In this document: positions 34,410-45,724 of the stretch, in pieces
Position numbering within the stretch: position 1 is the stretch's first letter
Layout: every line of letters begins with the position of its first letter
Assembly (NCBI RefSeq): GCF_900110075.1
Contig: NZ_FOCJ01000005.1
Span: 1 to 64,000, forward strand
DNA length: 64,000 nucleotides
Origin: Paenibacillus sp. OV219
Lineage (GTDB): Bacteria > Bacillota > Bacilli > Paenibacillales > Paenibacillaceae
Direction of reading: 5' to 3'
Notes under the pieces: generated by a model
The model's database searches: none
Seen by the model: the letters and a program-made list of their open reading frames with translations, nothing else
What the model was told of the DNA's origin: nothing
Program-made: the position numbers and the translations under genes

Positions 34410-35033
34410 CTATCGGCTAATGATGGACTGAATTTCCCGAAGAATGGCATTCTGTTCTTGGCCGATGACTTCCGTTCTCCGAAGCTTCAAGAAGTGAAGC
34501 AGTTCCTTTCTCTCCGCCTCTTCGAGCGAGCTAATCGGTTTCCCGCGGCCTTCGAGCTCCGGATGGTCGGTCCAGAAATTTGCGATCCATTGGCCAAGAA
34601 GGGCGCTGATCTCCGCGGGACGTTCAATGAAGACGCCGAGTTCTTGTCCCGATCCGTCGAAGAAGACGTACGTAGGAATATGATTGCGCCCGTCGGCATG
34701 CTTATACAAGTCGGCGATATCTTGATTATCCGGATCGCGGTTTAGGATATGCAGTCGTAGCTTATCTGTCCGTTCCGCGATTTTACCGAACAGCGGAAGA
34801 TTCGCGACAACATCTCCGCACCAATCGTGTGCAAGCACGAGAACGTCCACCGGTTCCTGGAGTTCGTTCAGGAAATCTAACTGCCGTTCGTCCGGCGCAT
34901 AAGCTTCGAAATTAGCCGCAAGTGCCTGTTGGTTCACCTGCGCCTGCTCGATGAACGTGCCGAAAGAAACGGCTTCTTGAAATGCACGCTCTCTTCTTTC
35001 TTGAGAAAGGTTGGATGTCTCTGATAGGGTCAT
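34410..35033 (-). CDS. Thioredoxin-family protein with a single-cysteine motif
   Basis: A 207-residue thioredoxin-fold protein. The active site region reads DVLVLAHDWCGDVVANLPLF: only one Cys where CxxC is usual, so it is not a classical disulfide reductase. RNHIPTYVFFDGSGQELG supplies the cis-Pro loop. The N-terminal 55 residues form a helical cap (ERRERAFQEAVSFGTFIEQ). Related Bacillus proteins have the same WCGDV motif and probably act in redox stress or bacilliredoxin-like chemistry. GGAGG precedes the ATG. It is a single gene. Confidence 0.87.
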   Translation of the reverse strand: MTLSETSNLSQERRERAFQEAVSFGTFIEQAQVNQQALAANFEAYAPDERQLDFLNELQEPVDVLVLAHDWCGDVVANLPLFGKIAERTDKLRLHILNRDPDNQDIADLYKHADGRNHIPTYVFFDGSGQELGVFIERPAEISALLGQWIANFWTDHPELEGRGKPISSLEEAERKELLHFLKLRRTEVIGQEQNAILREIQSIISR

Positions 35034-35188
35034 GGGAATACCTCCATTTTATCCGATTATTCTTATTGGTTTATATGTATATTATGAGCATAGCTCTTTG
35101 ACATGGCTAATTGACTTTTTCTATTGGATGATAGAAAATTCGTGAAACCTCAAAACGCGCACCCATGGTATCCCGTCAGTAAACAGAA

Positions 35189-35220
35189 CGAGGCTGCCGA
35201 TTGGTTTCGCGGCAGCCTCG
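35189..35220 (-). terminator. Hairpin terminator after the rifampicin phosphotransferase
   Basis: A perfect 10-bp stem CGAGGCTGCC/GGCAGCCTCG with a 12-base loop, 14 bases past the stop at 35234. The T tract on the minus strand is weak (TTCTGTTT). Confidence 0.7.
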
Positions 35221-35233
35221 CATTATCGTTTCA

Positions 35234-37873
<2,640 letters not shown>

Positions 37874-37912
37874 TCAACATGTCTCCTCACCATTAAATTG
37901 ACAATTGACAAG

Positions 37913-37928
37913 AGCTTGCCGGCATGGT
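37913..37928 (-). promoter_or_regulatory. Candidate rifampin-associated element (RAE-like)
   Basis: GAGCTTGCCGGCATGG is an imperfect palindrome that, from memory, matches the actinomycete RAE core GCTTGCGGCAAG closely (one inserted base, one change). On the minus strand it lies just after the predicted start site of rph, downstream of TTGAAC (37959-37964), 17 bases and TAAATT (37936-37941). A match to a remembered motif, not a tested one. Confidence 0.45.
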
Positions 37929-38022
37929 ACGATTAATTTATAAGATGAAACAACTGTGTTCAAACGGAAAAAACTAATCGTATACTGATTATAACTTCGC
38001 CTCTATTTTAGTGCAATATACA

Positions 38023-38054
38023 AAGAACTTGGACTGCCGTCCAGGTTCTTTTTT
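38023..38054. terminator. Intrinsic terminator, plus-strand T tract
   Basis: A 12-bp stem AAGAACTTGGAC/GTCCAGGTTCTT (one G-T pair) followed by T4-T6 on the plus strand. There is no plus-strand gene upstream, so it probably acts with the next hairpin to end minus-strand transcription from 38138 before rph. Confidence 0.6.
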
Positions 38055-38094
38055 GATGCATCATCGGAAGACGACGGCAGAAACGAGTCAGAAT

Positions 38095-38134
38095 AAACAA
38101 GGAGCAGCTGCCGTCGGCAATCTGCTCCTTGTTT
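38095..38134 (-). terminator. Intrinsic terminator after the oxidoreductase at 38138
   Basis: A perfect 13-bp stem AAACAAGGAGCAG/CTGCTCCTTGTTT around a 14-base loop, 4 bases past the stop at 38138. T-rich ends on both strands. Confidence 0.8.
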
Positions 38135-38137
38135 CGT

Positions 38138-39277
38138 TCAGCTATCGTTTCCCGTTAGAATGGAAGTCCAACCGCTTCCTGATCGGATCACTTCAATAAT
38201 ACGCTGATCACGATATCCCTCTCGGAAAGTGGGATAAGGTTGATAGGCCTCGCCTTTGACGTCTCTTACAAATTCACGGAAGAAAGCATTCCATTTATTC
38301 TGTTCCCCATTACCTGTATCAGCATATCCCTCTAGTAATCGATCCGGCATTGTTTTGGTGATCGTTCCCTCATGGTTAACAATACTTACATCGTAAGAAA
38401 AAATGCCTTTTGCATCTATCGTTCCACGTTCTCCATAGATTCGAAAATACGGGGCTGTAGGAGAAAATGGCATCATAGCATCGAACTGAATCGTACAAGT
38501 AAAGCTGTCTCCAGATGGAGTACGATATTCCAATATAGCATTAAAGGATGAGTCTGCATCAACCGATTTCCACTCGGCGGCAGCAACCTCCTCATCGCTC
38601 AGAATCGCAAAGGATTGCCGCCAATCATGAATCTCACCAATAACTGGTGCCTTCTCTCTACCAAGTCGCGATTCTCCCATCACGCGGATGGGATCACTGC
38701 CGAAAACCTTGCTCAGAATCCCTAGAAAGTGCGTGAGAACATTATGCAACGCTCCACCGCCGAGTGAGAGGTCAAATGTCCACGTCCATGGAGAGTTTGA
38801 GTGAAACATGGGTACGAAGGCACTAATTTCTACAGCCTTTATCCGTCCGATTGCTTCCGATTGAACCAATTCTTGAATCCAGGATGTAGTCGGATCATAC
38901 GCTTGAGTTGCTGCGTAAGCATGTTTAATACCGATGTCCTCGACCGCATTCAACATGCGTTGTGCTTCAGTTGCAGACACTGCGAGGGGCTTCTCACAAA
39001 CAATATGAGCTCCTAGGGCGAGAGCCTCTTGGATAACATCCTCTCGTAATACAGCTGGTGTCGCCAGCGAAATAATATCAGGCTTCAATTCACGCAATGT
39101 AGCGCGCCAATCAATCGATGCTACAGGAACTTGTAGCCTGTCTGCAACCTCCTTGACGACAATTACGTTACGAGCGCAAATAGCGGCCACTTCAACACCT
39201 GCACTCCTTAAGCCAATCGTATGACCTTCCCCAGCCCAACCGGCACCAATAACGACTGCCCGCAACGGCGCACTCAT
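38138..39277 (-). CDS. Gfo/Idh/MocA family oxidoreductase
   Basis: A 379-residue member, longer than its three relatives in the window. The N-terminal motif is VVIGAGWAGEGHTIGLRSAG, with HIVCEKPLAVSATEA for the EKP lysine, and LSLGGGALHNVLTHFLGILSKVFG with GGGALHNVLTH as the active-site loop. FTCTIQFDAMMPFSPTAPYFRIYG forms the C-terminal sheet. Substrate not predictable; the extra length is in the C-terminal domain. GGAGG lies 10 bases before the ATG. A 51-codon gene and a promoter lie upstream on the same strand. Confidence 0.88.
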   Translation of the reverse strand: MSAPLRAVVIGAGWAGEGHTIGLRSAGVEVAAICARNVIVVKEVADRLQVPVASIDWRATLRELKPDIISLATPAVLREDVIQEALALGAHIVCEKPLAVSATEAQRMLNAVEDIGIKHAYAATQAYDPTTSWIQELVQSEAIGRIKAVEISAFVPMFHSNSPWTWTFDLSLGGGALHNVLTHFLGILSKVFGSDPIRVMGESRLGREKAPVIGEIHDWRQSFAILSDEEVAAAEWKSVDADSSFNAILEYRTPSGDSFTCTIQFDAMMPFSPTAPYFRIYGERGTIDAKGIFSYDVSIVNHEGTITKTMPDRLLEGYADTGNGEQNKWNAFFREFVRDVKGEAYQPYPTFREGYRDQRIIEVIRSGSGWTSILTGNDS

Positions 39278-39318
39278 ATTCAGTCCACCTCCGCTTTACG
39301 TTAGTCTTTTAGCCCCGG

Positions 39319-39474
39319 TCACACCAATTCAGCATGACTTGGTTGAATACCATGGAGTTTTTTAAAGAAAGATAGCGCATCGCTGGGAGTCTTAATGGTT
39401 GGTCCGTAAATTATTTTGTTGTTAAAATGTCCATTCATCTTGTACCATACTCGATACTGCAAATAATGCTCCAT
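39319..39474 (-). CDS. Small protein of 51 residues, hypothetical
   Basis: A short frame with full expression signals: a promoter CTGACA (39536-39541), 16 bases, TATTAT (39514-39519) on the minus strand, and a GGGAG/GAGAGG site immediately before the ATG. The product, MEHYLQYRVWYKMNGHFNNK then IIYGPTIKTPSDALSFFKKL, is basic, aromatic and soluble, with no signal peptide. I recognise no family. It lies 41 bases upstream of the oxidoreductase at 38138 and may share its transcript. The downstream gene and the good promoter favour a real gene. Confidence 0.6.
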   Translation of the reverse strand: MEHYLQYRVWYKMNGHFNNKIIYGPTIKTPSDALSFFKKLHGIQPSHAELV

Positions 39475-39513
39475 ACCTCTCCCTCAACTCCTCCATATGA
39501 ATAAGAACATCAT

Positions 39514-39541
39514 ATAATAAGTATGATGAAAATATTGTCAG
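39514..39541 (-). promoter_or_regulatory. Promoter for the 51-residue protein and oxidoreductase
   Basis: On the minus strand CTGACA (39536-39541) and TATTAT (39514-39519) stand 16 bases apart, 40 bases before the start of the small gene. It could serve both the small gene and the oxidoreductase at 38138. Confidence 0.6.
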
Positions 39542-39576
39542 AATGTGAAGACACTGGATGGGAATTGTATACGTCA

Positions 39577-39612
39577 AAAGAGAGCCAAGACCTTATCGTC
39601 TTGGCTCTCTTT
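39577..39612 (-). terminator. Intrinsic terminator after the acyltransferase
   Basis: A perfect 15-bp stem AAAGAGAGCCAAGAC/GTCTTGGCTCTCTTT with a 6-base loop, 29 bases past the stop at 39641. Confidence 0.92.
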
Positions 39613-39640
39613 GGTGCTTGTATGGTACGAAGCTTATAGG

Positions 39641-40780
39641 CTAATCGTACTTGAGCGGTTCCTTCTCTCGTGAAATCGGCAGCACAACCTCTGTCCGACT
39701 GGAGCTCTTCGTTATCAGGTCCCTCATCCTCATGATTGGGACCTCATAATACCGATGCATGAGGAACGTAAACGTGAACAACACGATTAGCGCAAATATG
39801 AGCAAGTACAAGCTATGTCCAACACTCGCTGTCGTATTCTCCTTATTGAACCAGATGAATATGTTCCAATGAAACAAGTAATACCCATAACTCTGGGCGC
39901 TGAAGAAGCGGATGCTAGACCGCAGCTTCGGAAGCCGATCCAGTCGTGGGAAATGCACTTCCAGCACAGCAATCAGCAGCGCGATAAACAAGGATACAAG
40001 ACTGAACAGGATCGTCCTGTCAAACCAGGATTGATCCATTGTTTGATCTTGAATACCTTTGTAAACAAGGTAGCCGCTGAAATACGTGAGCCCGGCTAAC
40101 GCGAGAACGAAGGACGTTTTGCCTGCGAGAATTTTCCGGTAAAACGTCACATGGTACGTTCTGAAACCTGCGAGCATGACACCGAACACAAGGCTATCGA
40201 GACGCAGCGGGATTTGCTTACGTATCCCATAATCCCAGAGCGGCTGACCGCCCTGGACTTCAGCCATTCGCAGCAAGGGAAAAAGAATAAGAAGCAGTGA
40301 TGTCATAACGAAGAAGGCTGCCGATTTATTGCGAAATTTACCTACCCATAGCAGAGGAATCGGAATCAACAGGTAAAACCATTCCTCAATGGAAAGACTC
40401 CATGAGATCGGAAGAAACGATAAATGCTGCTCATTAAAGTTTTGCAGAAAGACAAGGTTTGAAAAATCCATATCTTTACTTACTAACCAATACGTGGCGA
40501 ACACTGTGAAATAATACAGCGGCAGCGTCCGAAACCAGCGACGGAGATAGAATTGCTTTAAACCAGAGAGTGATCCATTCTCAACGATGTCCTTTAGTAG
40601 AATCCGCCCAATCAGAAAACCGCTTAATACAAAAAACAGCTCGACCCCTAAATACCCGGTTACATAGTTGAGCGGGTTGAAATTGTGATATTGCATGAAG
40701 AAGAATCCGAGTGCATGGCAGAATAACACGAGAAAAATAGCGATGCTACGGATGAAATCCAATCCGGCATTGCGTTCCAT
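39641..40780 (-). CDS. Acyltransferase family membrane protein (acyltransferase 3)
   Basis: A 379-residue integral membrane protein. MERNAGLDFIRSIAIFLVLF with CHALGFFF opens the acyltransferase-3 fold, in which the early His (FCHALG) is the catalytic base. YLGVELFFVLSGFLIGRIL and WSLSIEEWFYLLIP are signatures; about ten membrane spans. Members O-acetylate surface polysaccharides, peptidoglycan or antibiotics. The ATG at 40780 follows AAGGAG. It begins 14 bases after the DeoR-type gene, so the two are one transcript. The acceptor is unknown. Confidence 0.9.
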   Translation of the reverse strand: MERNAGLDFIRSIAIFLVLFCHALGFFFMQYHNFNPLNYVTGYLGVELFFVLSGFLIGRILLKDIVENGSLSGLKQFYLRRWFRTLPLYYFTVFATYWLVSKDMDFSNLVFLQNFNEQHLSFLPISWSLSIEEWFYLLIPIPLLWVGKFRNKSAAFFVMTSLLLILFPLLRMAEVQGGQPLWDYGIRKQIPLRLDSLVFGVMLAGFRTYHVTFYRKILAGKTSFVLALAGLTYFSGYLVYKGIQDQTMDQSWFDRTILFSLVSLFIALLIAVLEVHFPRLDRLPKLRSSIRFFSAQSYGYYLFHWNIFIWFNKENTTASVGHSLYLLIFALIVLFTFTFLMHRYYEVPIMRMRDLITKSSSRTEVVLPISREKEPLKYD

Positions 40781-40794
40781 TATGATGCACTCCT

Positions 40795-41559
40795 TCAATT
40801 CAGCAGCTGAATAACATCTATAGATCGACGGCGGAGCTGCTGCACATATTCGGCAGGTGTTTGCGTATCCGTAATAAGATGATCGATCCGGTCCCAACCC
40901 GTGATCGTTGTGAATGCCTGCATATTAAATTTGCTGTAGTCTGCCAGTAAAAACACTTGATCCGCCATGCCAACCATTTTGCGCTTAACTCTGGCCTGAA
41001 GCTCGTTTGATTCGGAAATGCCGCGCTCCATATGAACTCCTTTACAGGAAATGAATGCTTTATCGACGTGATATTCCTCTAGCGATTGCTCGGCCAAAGG
41101 ACCAACGAATGAAAGTGAATTCGGCACAAGTGTACCGCCTGTACTGATGACAACCACATTCTTCTTCTCCCTTAGCACATACACGACATTCAACGAATTC
41201 GTCAGAACGGTCAGCGGAATGTCTGGCAGCAGCTCAGCGAGATGCCATGTCGTCGTACTGGCATCAATCACGATTCGATCATTCGGCTCGACGAGCTTGA
41301 CGGCTTCCATCGAGATATTTTGCTTCTCCGCCACATGCGCCGACTCCCTAAGTAAATAAGGCGTTTCAAGCGTTTGCGGCTGAATGCGTATGGCGCCGCC
41401 ATAGCTGCGCAGCAGACGGCCCTCGTTTTCTAGTCGATCCAAATCACGACGTATGGTTTCCTCGGTGACTCTACACAATTGGCTAAGCTCAGCAACGCGT
41501 ATGCTGCCTTTTTCATTCACAATCCGAACAATGTATTGGTACCTCTCCGCTACGAGCAT
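40795..41559 (-). CDS. DeoR/GlpR family transcriptional regulator
   Basis: A 254-residue regulator. The N-terminal winged HTH (about 5-55) reads RYQYIVRIVNEKGSIRVAEL and VTEETIRRDLDRLENEGRLLRSYGGA, the family hallmark. The C-terminal DeoRC sugar-phosphate-binding domain contains IVIDASTTTWHLAELLPD and ISTGGTLVPNSLSFVGPLAEQ. It typically senses a sugar phosphate. AGGAGG lies 8 bases before the ATG at 41559. It lies between an oligopeptide transporter operon and an acyltransferase, and its target is unclear; it could control either. Confidence 0.92.
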   Translation of the reverse strand: MLVAERYQYIVRIVNEKGSIRVAELSQLCRVTEETIRRDLDRLENEGRLLRSYGGAIRIQPQTLETPYLLRESAHVAEKQNISMEAVKLVEPNDRIVIDASTTTWHLAELLPDIPLTVLTNSLNVVYVLREKKNVVVISTGGTLVPNSLSFVGPLAEQSLEEYHVDKAFISCKGVHMERGISESNELQARVKRKMVGMADQVFLLADYSKFNMQAFTTITGWDRIDHLITDTQTPAEYVQQLRRRSIDVIQLLN

Positions 41560-41592
41560 GATTGCCACCTCCTTACCAAGCTCGCTTCTACA

Positions 41593-42057
41593 TTAATTTT
41601 GATCGGAAGCAATTGCTTTCTTCCCGAGCGCTGCGGATAAGATCGAAAGAACCAATGCTCCAATTCCCTCGACTACAATGAGAATCCAATCGCTCTGAAG
41701 CTTGCTCTGCATTCCTGCTAATAAGTATGGAAGCCCACAGGCGAACAAAATCCAAGCTTGGATAGAAAGAACCTTGGTAAAGGACTTCCATAGTCCTCCG
41801 GATAAGACCCGTTTCTTGAAATGATATTGACTGTAATATACAAATACGAGCCATCCGATACCAAGAATAATAAACAAACTATAGTCGATGGCCTGCCATT
41901 TGAAAGGATCCACTTCAAAGTAGCCGAGAAATGCAATTACGAGTCCTCGCAGCGATAGCCAATTAACAATCCCGATGAGCGATACGACAGCTGTAAGGAG
42001 TACGGACAGAAACCCGGCCAAGGCATGTTTCTTATGCTCCTGCAATAACGGATCCAT
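41593..42057 (-). CDS. Membrane protein, hypothetical
   Basis: A 154-residue integral membrane protein with four likely spans: about 12-35, 51-72, 86-110 and 117-145. The N-terminus MDPLLQEHKKHALAGFLSVL is typical of many short Firmicute permease-associated proteins. I recognise no family. Its ATG has AGGAGGG before it and overlaps the end of the preceding small membrane protein by 26 bases, tying it to the oligopeptide transporter operon. The function is not assigned. Confidence 0.7.
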   Translation of the reverse strand: MDPLLQEHKKHALAGFLSVLLTAVVSLIGIVNWLSLRGLVIAFLGYFEVDPFKWQAIDYSLFIILGIGWLVFVYYSQYHFKKRVLSGGLWKSFTKVLSIQAWILFACGLPYLLAGMQSKLQSDWILIVVEGIGALVLSILSAALGKKAIASDQN

Positions 42058-42439
42058 TCGTTCCCTCCTCACTCCACTCTCTATAGAGTTGCTGGAGTGT
42101 TCGCAGAATAGCCTTCCGAGCTTCCTCGTTCTCAACGAGGTTTGTTCGTTTAACATAAGCCGTTAATCGGCGGAGTTTCCGCAGGTAACTGCGGGCAGCA
42201 GCCTGCTGCATTCTCTGAATCGCCTTTTCGTTCCCACTTTGATGAAGCTGGATGAGTCTCAGATTATTTTTGCGCGACCAACGCTCCGGGATCATGCCAG
42301 ATGAGGTGATGGCATCAATGTCGCGATGTTTCTCTCCGAAGATCTTCTCGAGCATAAACCGCATGTACCATATCGAGGCAAACATGATGAGAGATAAGCT
42401 AATTAAGAATATGAGTAAAATCAGCGCAATCGCACTCAT
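42032..42439 (-). CDS. Membrane-anchored protein, hypothetical
   Basis: A 135-residue protein with one N-terminal membrane anchor ([20 protein letters not shown], residues 1-26) and a long, charged cytoplasmic part rich in Arg, Lys and Glu (RWSRKNNLRLIQLHQSGNEK, KLRRLTAYVKRTNLVENEE). I recognise no family. The ATG follows GGGAG and overlaps the OppF-like gene's stop by 4 bases (ATGA), which makes it the direct continuation of the transporter operon. The position may mean a helper for the transporter, but that is inference. Confidence 0.7.
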   Translation of the reverse strand: MSAIALILLIFLISLSLIMFASIWYMRFMLEKIFGEKHRDIDAITSSGMIPERWSRKNNLRLIQLHQSGNEKAIQRMQQAAARSYLRKLRRLTAYVKRTNLVENEEARKAILRTLQQLYREWSEEGTNGSVIAGA

Positions 42440-43455
42440 ATGGATGACGCTCCCTGCAATTGCAGCTCTCCGGCAAAGTGACAAGCGGAATAATGTCCCT
42501 CACCCACTTGCTTCCACTCAGGAGCGGTGCTTTTGCAAACGTCTTGCGCATACGGACAACGCGGGTGGAAGTAGCAGCCGGAAGGCGGATTCGCCGGATT
42601 AGCAACCTCGCCTGCTAAAATAATACGATTTGTCTTCTTTCGTGGATCTGGTAAAGGCTTGGCGGATAACAGCGCCTCCGTATAAGGATGCTGCGGATTT
42701 CGGAACAACGTCTTCGTTGCAGCCGTCTCCACCATCTTGCCGACATACATCACACCGACTCGATTGGATATGTGCTGGATAACGCCAAGATCATGAGAGA
42801 TGAACAAATAACTCAGATTCAGCCTCTCCTGCAAATCCTGCAGCAAATTGATAATTTGAGCCTGAACGGATACGTCGAGCGCCGATACCGCCTCATCGCA
42901 GACAATAAATTTCGGATTCGTTGCGAGTGCCCTCGCGATTCCGATACGCTGACGCTGTCCGCCGCTGAATGCATGCGGGTAGCGCTCCAAATGCCGACTG
43001 TTCAATCCGACCATTTCCATCAGCTGCTTGACACGGTCCTTGAGTTCATCTCCCCGAGCCATTCCGTTGCATATAAGCGGTTCTGCAATAATATTGAGCA
43101 CCGTCATCCGAGGGTTTAACGACGAATATGGGTCTTGAAAGATGAGCTGCATATCTCTTCGTATTGACCGCAGATCTTGATTGTTCAGCTTCATTACATC
43201 TTTGGTTTGACCTTGTCGGTCGCGGAACATTACACTTCCCGATGTTGGCTCGATCGCCCGTAATACACAGCGTCCGAGAGTCGTCTTCCCGCAGCCGGAT
43301 TCTCCGACAAGACCAAGTGTTTCTCCAGGCCGAATTTGAATATGTACATCGTCGACTGCTTTGACAAATCCGACCGTTTTCTTTAAGAATCCCTGTTTAA
43401 TAGGGAAGTATTTCTTCATGGCATGGACGTCTAGTACGAATTCCTCCTGGATCAT
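42436..43455 (-). CDS. oppF: Oligopeptide/dipeptide ABC transporter ATPase, OppF/DppF-like
   Basis: A 339-residue ATPase. Walker A is GESGCGKTT, the signature is [15 protein letters not shown], and Walker B is [12 protein letters not shown]. The C-terminus has the oligopeptide-type extension with cysteines ([20 protein letters not shown]), typical of an iron-sulfur-like Cys motif in OppF/DppF. It drives import together with OppD. AGGAGG lies before the ATG. It is the last of the five transport genes; the next small gene overlaps by 4 bases. Substrate class unclear (peptide, or another ligand). Confidence 0.9.
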   Translation of the reverse strand: MIQEEFVLDVHAMKKYFPIKQGFLKKTVGFVKAVDDVHIQIRPGETLGLVGESGCGKTTLGRCVLRAIEPTSGSVMFRDRQGQTKDVMKLNNQDLRSIRRDMQLIFQDPYSSLNPRMTVLNIIAEPLICNGMARGDELKDRVKQLMEMVGLNSRHLERYPHAFSGGQRQRIGIARALATNPKFIVCDEAVSALDVSVQAQIINLLQDLQERLNLSYLFISHDLGVIQHISNRVGVMYVGKMVETAATKTLFRNPQHPYTEALLSAKPLPDPRKKTNRIILAGEVANPANPPSGCYFHPRCPYAQDVCKSTAPEWKQVGEGHYSACHFAGELQLQGASSI

Positions 43456-43498
43456 TGCTCAACCTCCTAAGAGTTTTTGCGCTTCGTAAGCATACGCT

Positions 43499-44518
43499 TC
43501 AGTTTATAACCCCTTCTACCAGCAAACAACGGACAGAATGACCTTCCGCCACATTAAAGAGCGGCACATCATCGACATTGCAAACGCCGTCCTTCGCTAG
43601 CTTACAGCGCGAATAGAAGCCGCATCCTTTAGGTAAATTCATCGGGAAGGGCACGGTACCTTCAATCGATTCTAGCCTTTGACTCTCCCGCATGACGGAA
43701 GGTATTGAATTGAGAAGTGCTTTCGTATAGGGATGTTTCGGGTTATGGAACAACGTATCCACGTCCGTATACTCGACCACCTTGCCTAAATACATAACCG
43801 CTACATCGTCCGACATTTCTGCGATTACACCGAGATCATGTGTAATGAAGATGACGGAAGTGTCGTGCTTCGTTTTCAAATCATTGATCAGCTGCAGCAC
43901 CTGTGCTTGCACCGTGACATCAAGCGCCGTCGTCGGCTCGTCGGCAATCAGAATGGAAGGGCTGCACGAGAGTGCCATCGCAATCATCGCCCTTTGACGC
44001 ATCCCACCGGACAGCTGATGAGGATATTCACTCATCCGCTGCTCAGGATTTGACATACCTACCTTCTTCAGAATATCGACTGCAATTTGGTAAGCTTCGT
44101 TCTTATTATCAGTCGCATGAAGCAAGATCGCCTCTATGATTTGGTTACCGACCGTATGAATTGGCGAGAACGCCTTCATCGGTTCTTGAAAAATCATCGC
44201 GATTTCCCCGCCGCGAATATCTCTGATCTCTTTGCCCCGGGCATCGAGCTTGGCGAGATCGACGGTTTCATAGCTTCCATCTGCCTTCTTCCGGGAAAGC
44301 CGAATTTCACCTTGAACCTCTCCTGGCTTCGGCACGATGCGCAGCAGCGCCTGTGAAGTTACGCTTTTACCGCATCCGCTCTCTCCAACGATGCCTAATG
44401 TCTTGCCGCGCTTTATCCGCAGATCGACCCCGTCTACTGCTTTCAGAAGGCCTTCATCAAGTCGGAATTGTACTTTGACGTCCTTCATTTCCAATATTAC
44501 GGTCTCTTGCTGAGTCAC
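43499..44518 (-). CDS. oppD: Oligopeptide/dipeptide ABC transporter ATPase, OppD-like
   Basis: A 339-residue ATPase. Walker A GESGCGKSVTSQALLRIV, signature LSGGMRQRAMIAMALSC, Walker B ILIADEPTTALD, and the C-terminal Cys-rich extension PKGCGFYSRCKLAKDGVC. It forms a heterodimer with the OppF-like protein. It starts at GTG with AGGAGG upstream. The 43-base gap to the OppF-like gene repeats the same AGGAGG leader sequence, suggesting duplicated leaders. Confidence 0.9.
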   Translation of the reverse strand: MTQQETVILEMKDVKVQFRLDEGLLKAVDGVDLRIKRGKTLGIVGESGCGKSVTSQALLRIVPKPGEVQGEIRLSRKKADGSYETVDLAKLDARGKEIRDIRGGEIAMIFQEPMKAFSPIHTVGNQIIEAILLHATDNKNEAYQIAVDILKKVGMSNPEQRMSEYPHQLSGGMRQRAMIAMALSCSPSILIADEPTTALDVTVQAQVLQLINDLKTKHDTSVIFITHDLGVIAEMSDDVAVMYLGKVVEYTDVDTLFHNPKHPYTKALLNSIPSVMRESQRLESIEGTVPFPMNLPKGCGFYSRCKLAKDGVCNVDDVPLFNVAEGHSVRCLLVEGVIN

Positions 44519-44563
44519 GCCTCCACCTCCTAAGAGTTTTGCGATCCTAAATATATGCAGAAG

Positions 44564-45724
44564 CTATTTATAAGGATCTGCGGCATCCCGAAGCCCGTCT
44601 CCGAGAAAATTGAACATGAGTACGGTTACCATAATAAAGGCAGCCGGCATGAGTAACCATGGATGATGTGCAAGTGTATTCAAGTTCTGCGAATCCTGTA
44701 GAAGGACGCCCCATGATACTACAGGAGCTTGTAAGCCAATACCGAGAAAGCTAAGTGCAGTCTCACCTAAAATATTGGCCGGTATGGACAATGTCACGCT
44801 CACGATGATGTAACTAGCAAATGAGGGAAGAAGATGCTTTCTGATGATACGCAAATCGCTTGCCCCAGCTAGCCGTGCCGCCATCGTGAAATCTTCTTCG
44901 CGAAGAGACAAGATTTTACCACGTACGACTCGGGCGAGCCCCGTCCAACCAATGATGGAGAAGATGATAATAAGACCGAAATAGATTTTCGTAGACGACC
45001 AGTCTCGGGGGACAGCCGCCGATAGCGCCATCCAGAGCGGAATGGTTGGAATACAAATGAGAAAATCAATAATACGTTGAATGATCGTATCGGATACTCC
45101 GCCCAGGTAGCCGGAAATGCCGCCGAGCAGCAGTCCTATAATGAGCGTTAATGCGATACCTATGAGTCCAAACGATAAGGATATGCGGCCCCCATAAATG
45201 ATGCGAGAGAACAGATCATGTCCGAGCTGGTCCGTACCCATCAGAATGAGCGCAGCTTTCGAATCACCTAATCCAAACAGATGAATATTTGACGGTATAA
45301 AACCCCACATCTTATAAGACTCTCCAGCTACGAAGAAGCGGATCGGGTATTTCTGTGTCTTATCCTCTGTAAACGTCCGCAAAAATGTGTCTGGATTTAC
45401 CTTCTCTTTCATCCCGTAAACGAAAGGTCGAAGTTGAAAGCCGGTTTCGGGATCGACGAAATGAATCTTTTGGGGCGGGGCGTCTTTATAGGTTGTGAAA
45501 CGCGTCCCTGCCAAATTAGGAGACAAAAATTCACAAAACATAACGATTAGATACATGATAATCAAGAGAACCGCCGAAATAACCGCCAGTTTATGTTTTT
45601 TGAATTTCCACCACATAAGTTGCCATTGCGAAGCCACTTCATAGCTTGTTGGGTCGGCTGACTTTTTTCGCTTCGTTCGCGATTGCCGGCGAAGCTGGTT
45701 AAGTACGGTTGATAATCCACTCAT
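44564..45724 (-). CDS. oppC: Oligopeptide ABC transporter permease, OppC-like
   Basis: A 386-residue permease. It has the OppC-type N-terminal span and a large external loop (about 65-160), then five spans with the coupling-helix motif ARLAGASDLRIIRKHLLPSFAS (EAA loop). The N-terminal region of about 40 residues is basic (RRQSRTKRKKSADPTSY). It forms the channel with OppB. GGAGG precedes its ATG, which overlaps the OppB stop by 4 bases. The long external loop is a feature of a peptide/nickel-type subclass and may help hold the binding protein. Confidence 0.9.
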   Translation of the reverse strand: MSGLSTVLNQLRRQSRTKRKKSADPTSYEVASQWQLMWWKFKKHKLAVISAVLLIIMYLIVMFCEFLSPNLAGTRFTTYKDAPPQKIHFVDPETGFQLRPFVYGMKEKVNPDTFLRTFTEDKTQKYPIRFFVAGESYKMWGFIPSNIHLFGLGDSKAALILMGTDQLGHDLFSRIIYGGRISLSFGLIGIALTLIIGLLLGGISGYLGGVSDTIIQRIIDFLICIPTIPLWMALSAAVPRDWSSTKIYFGLIIIFSIIGWTGLARVVRGKILSLREEDFTMAARLAGASDLRIIRKHLLPSFASYIIVSVTLSIPANILGETALSFLGIGLQAPVVSWGVLLQDSQNLNTLAHHPWLLMPAAFIMVTVLMFNFLGDGLRDAADPYK

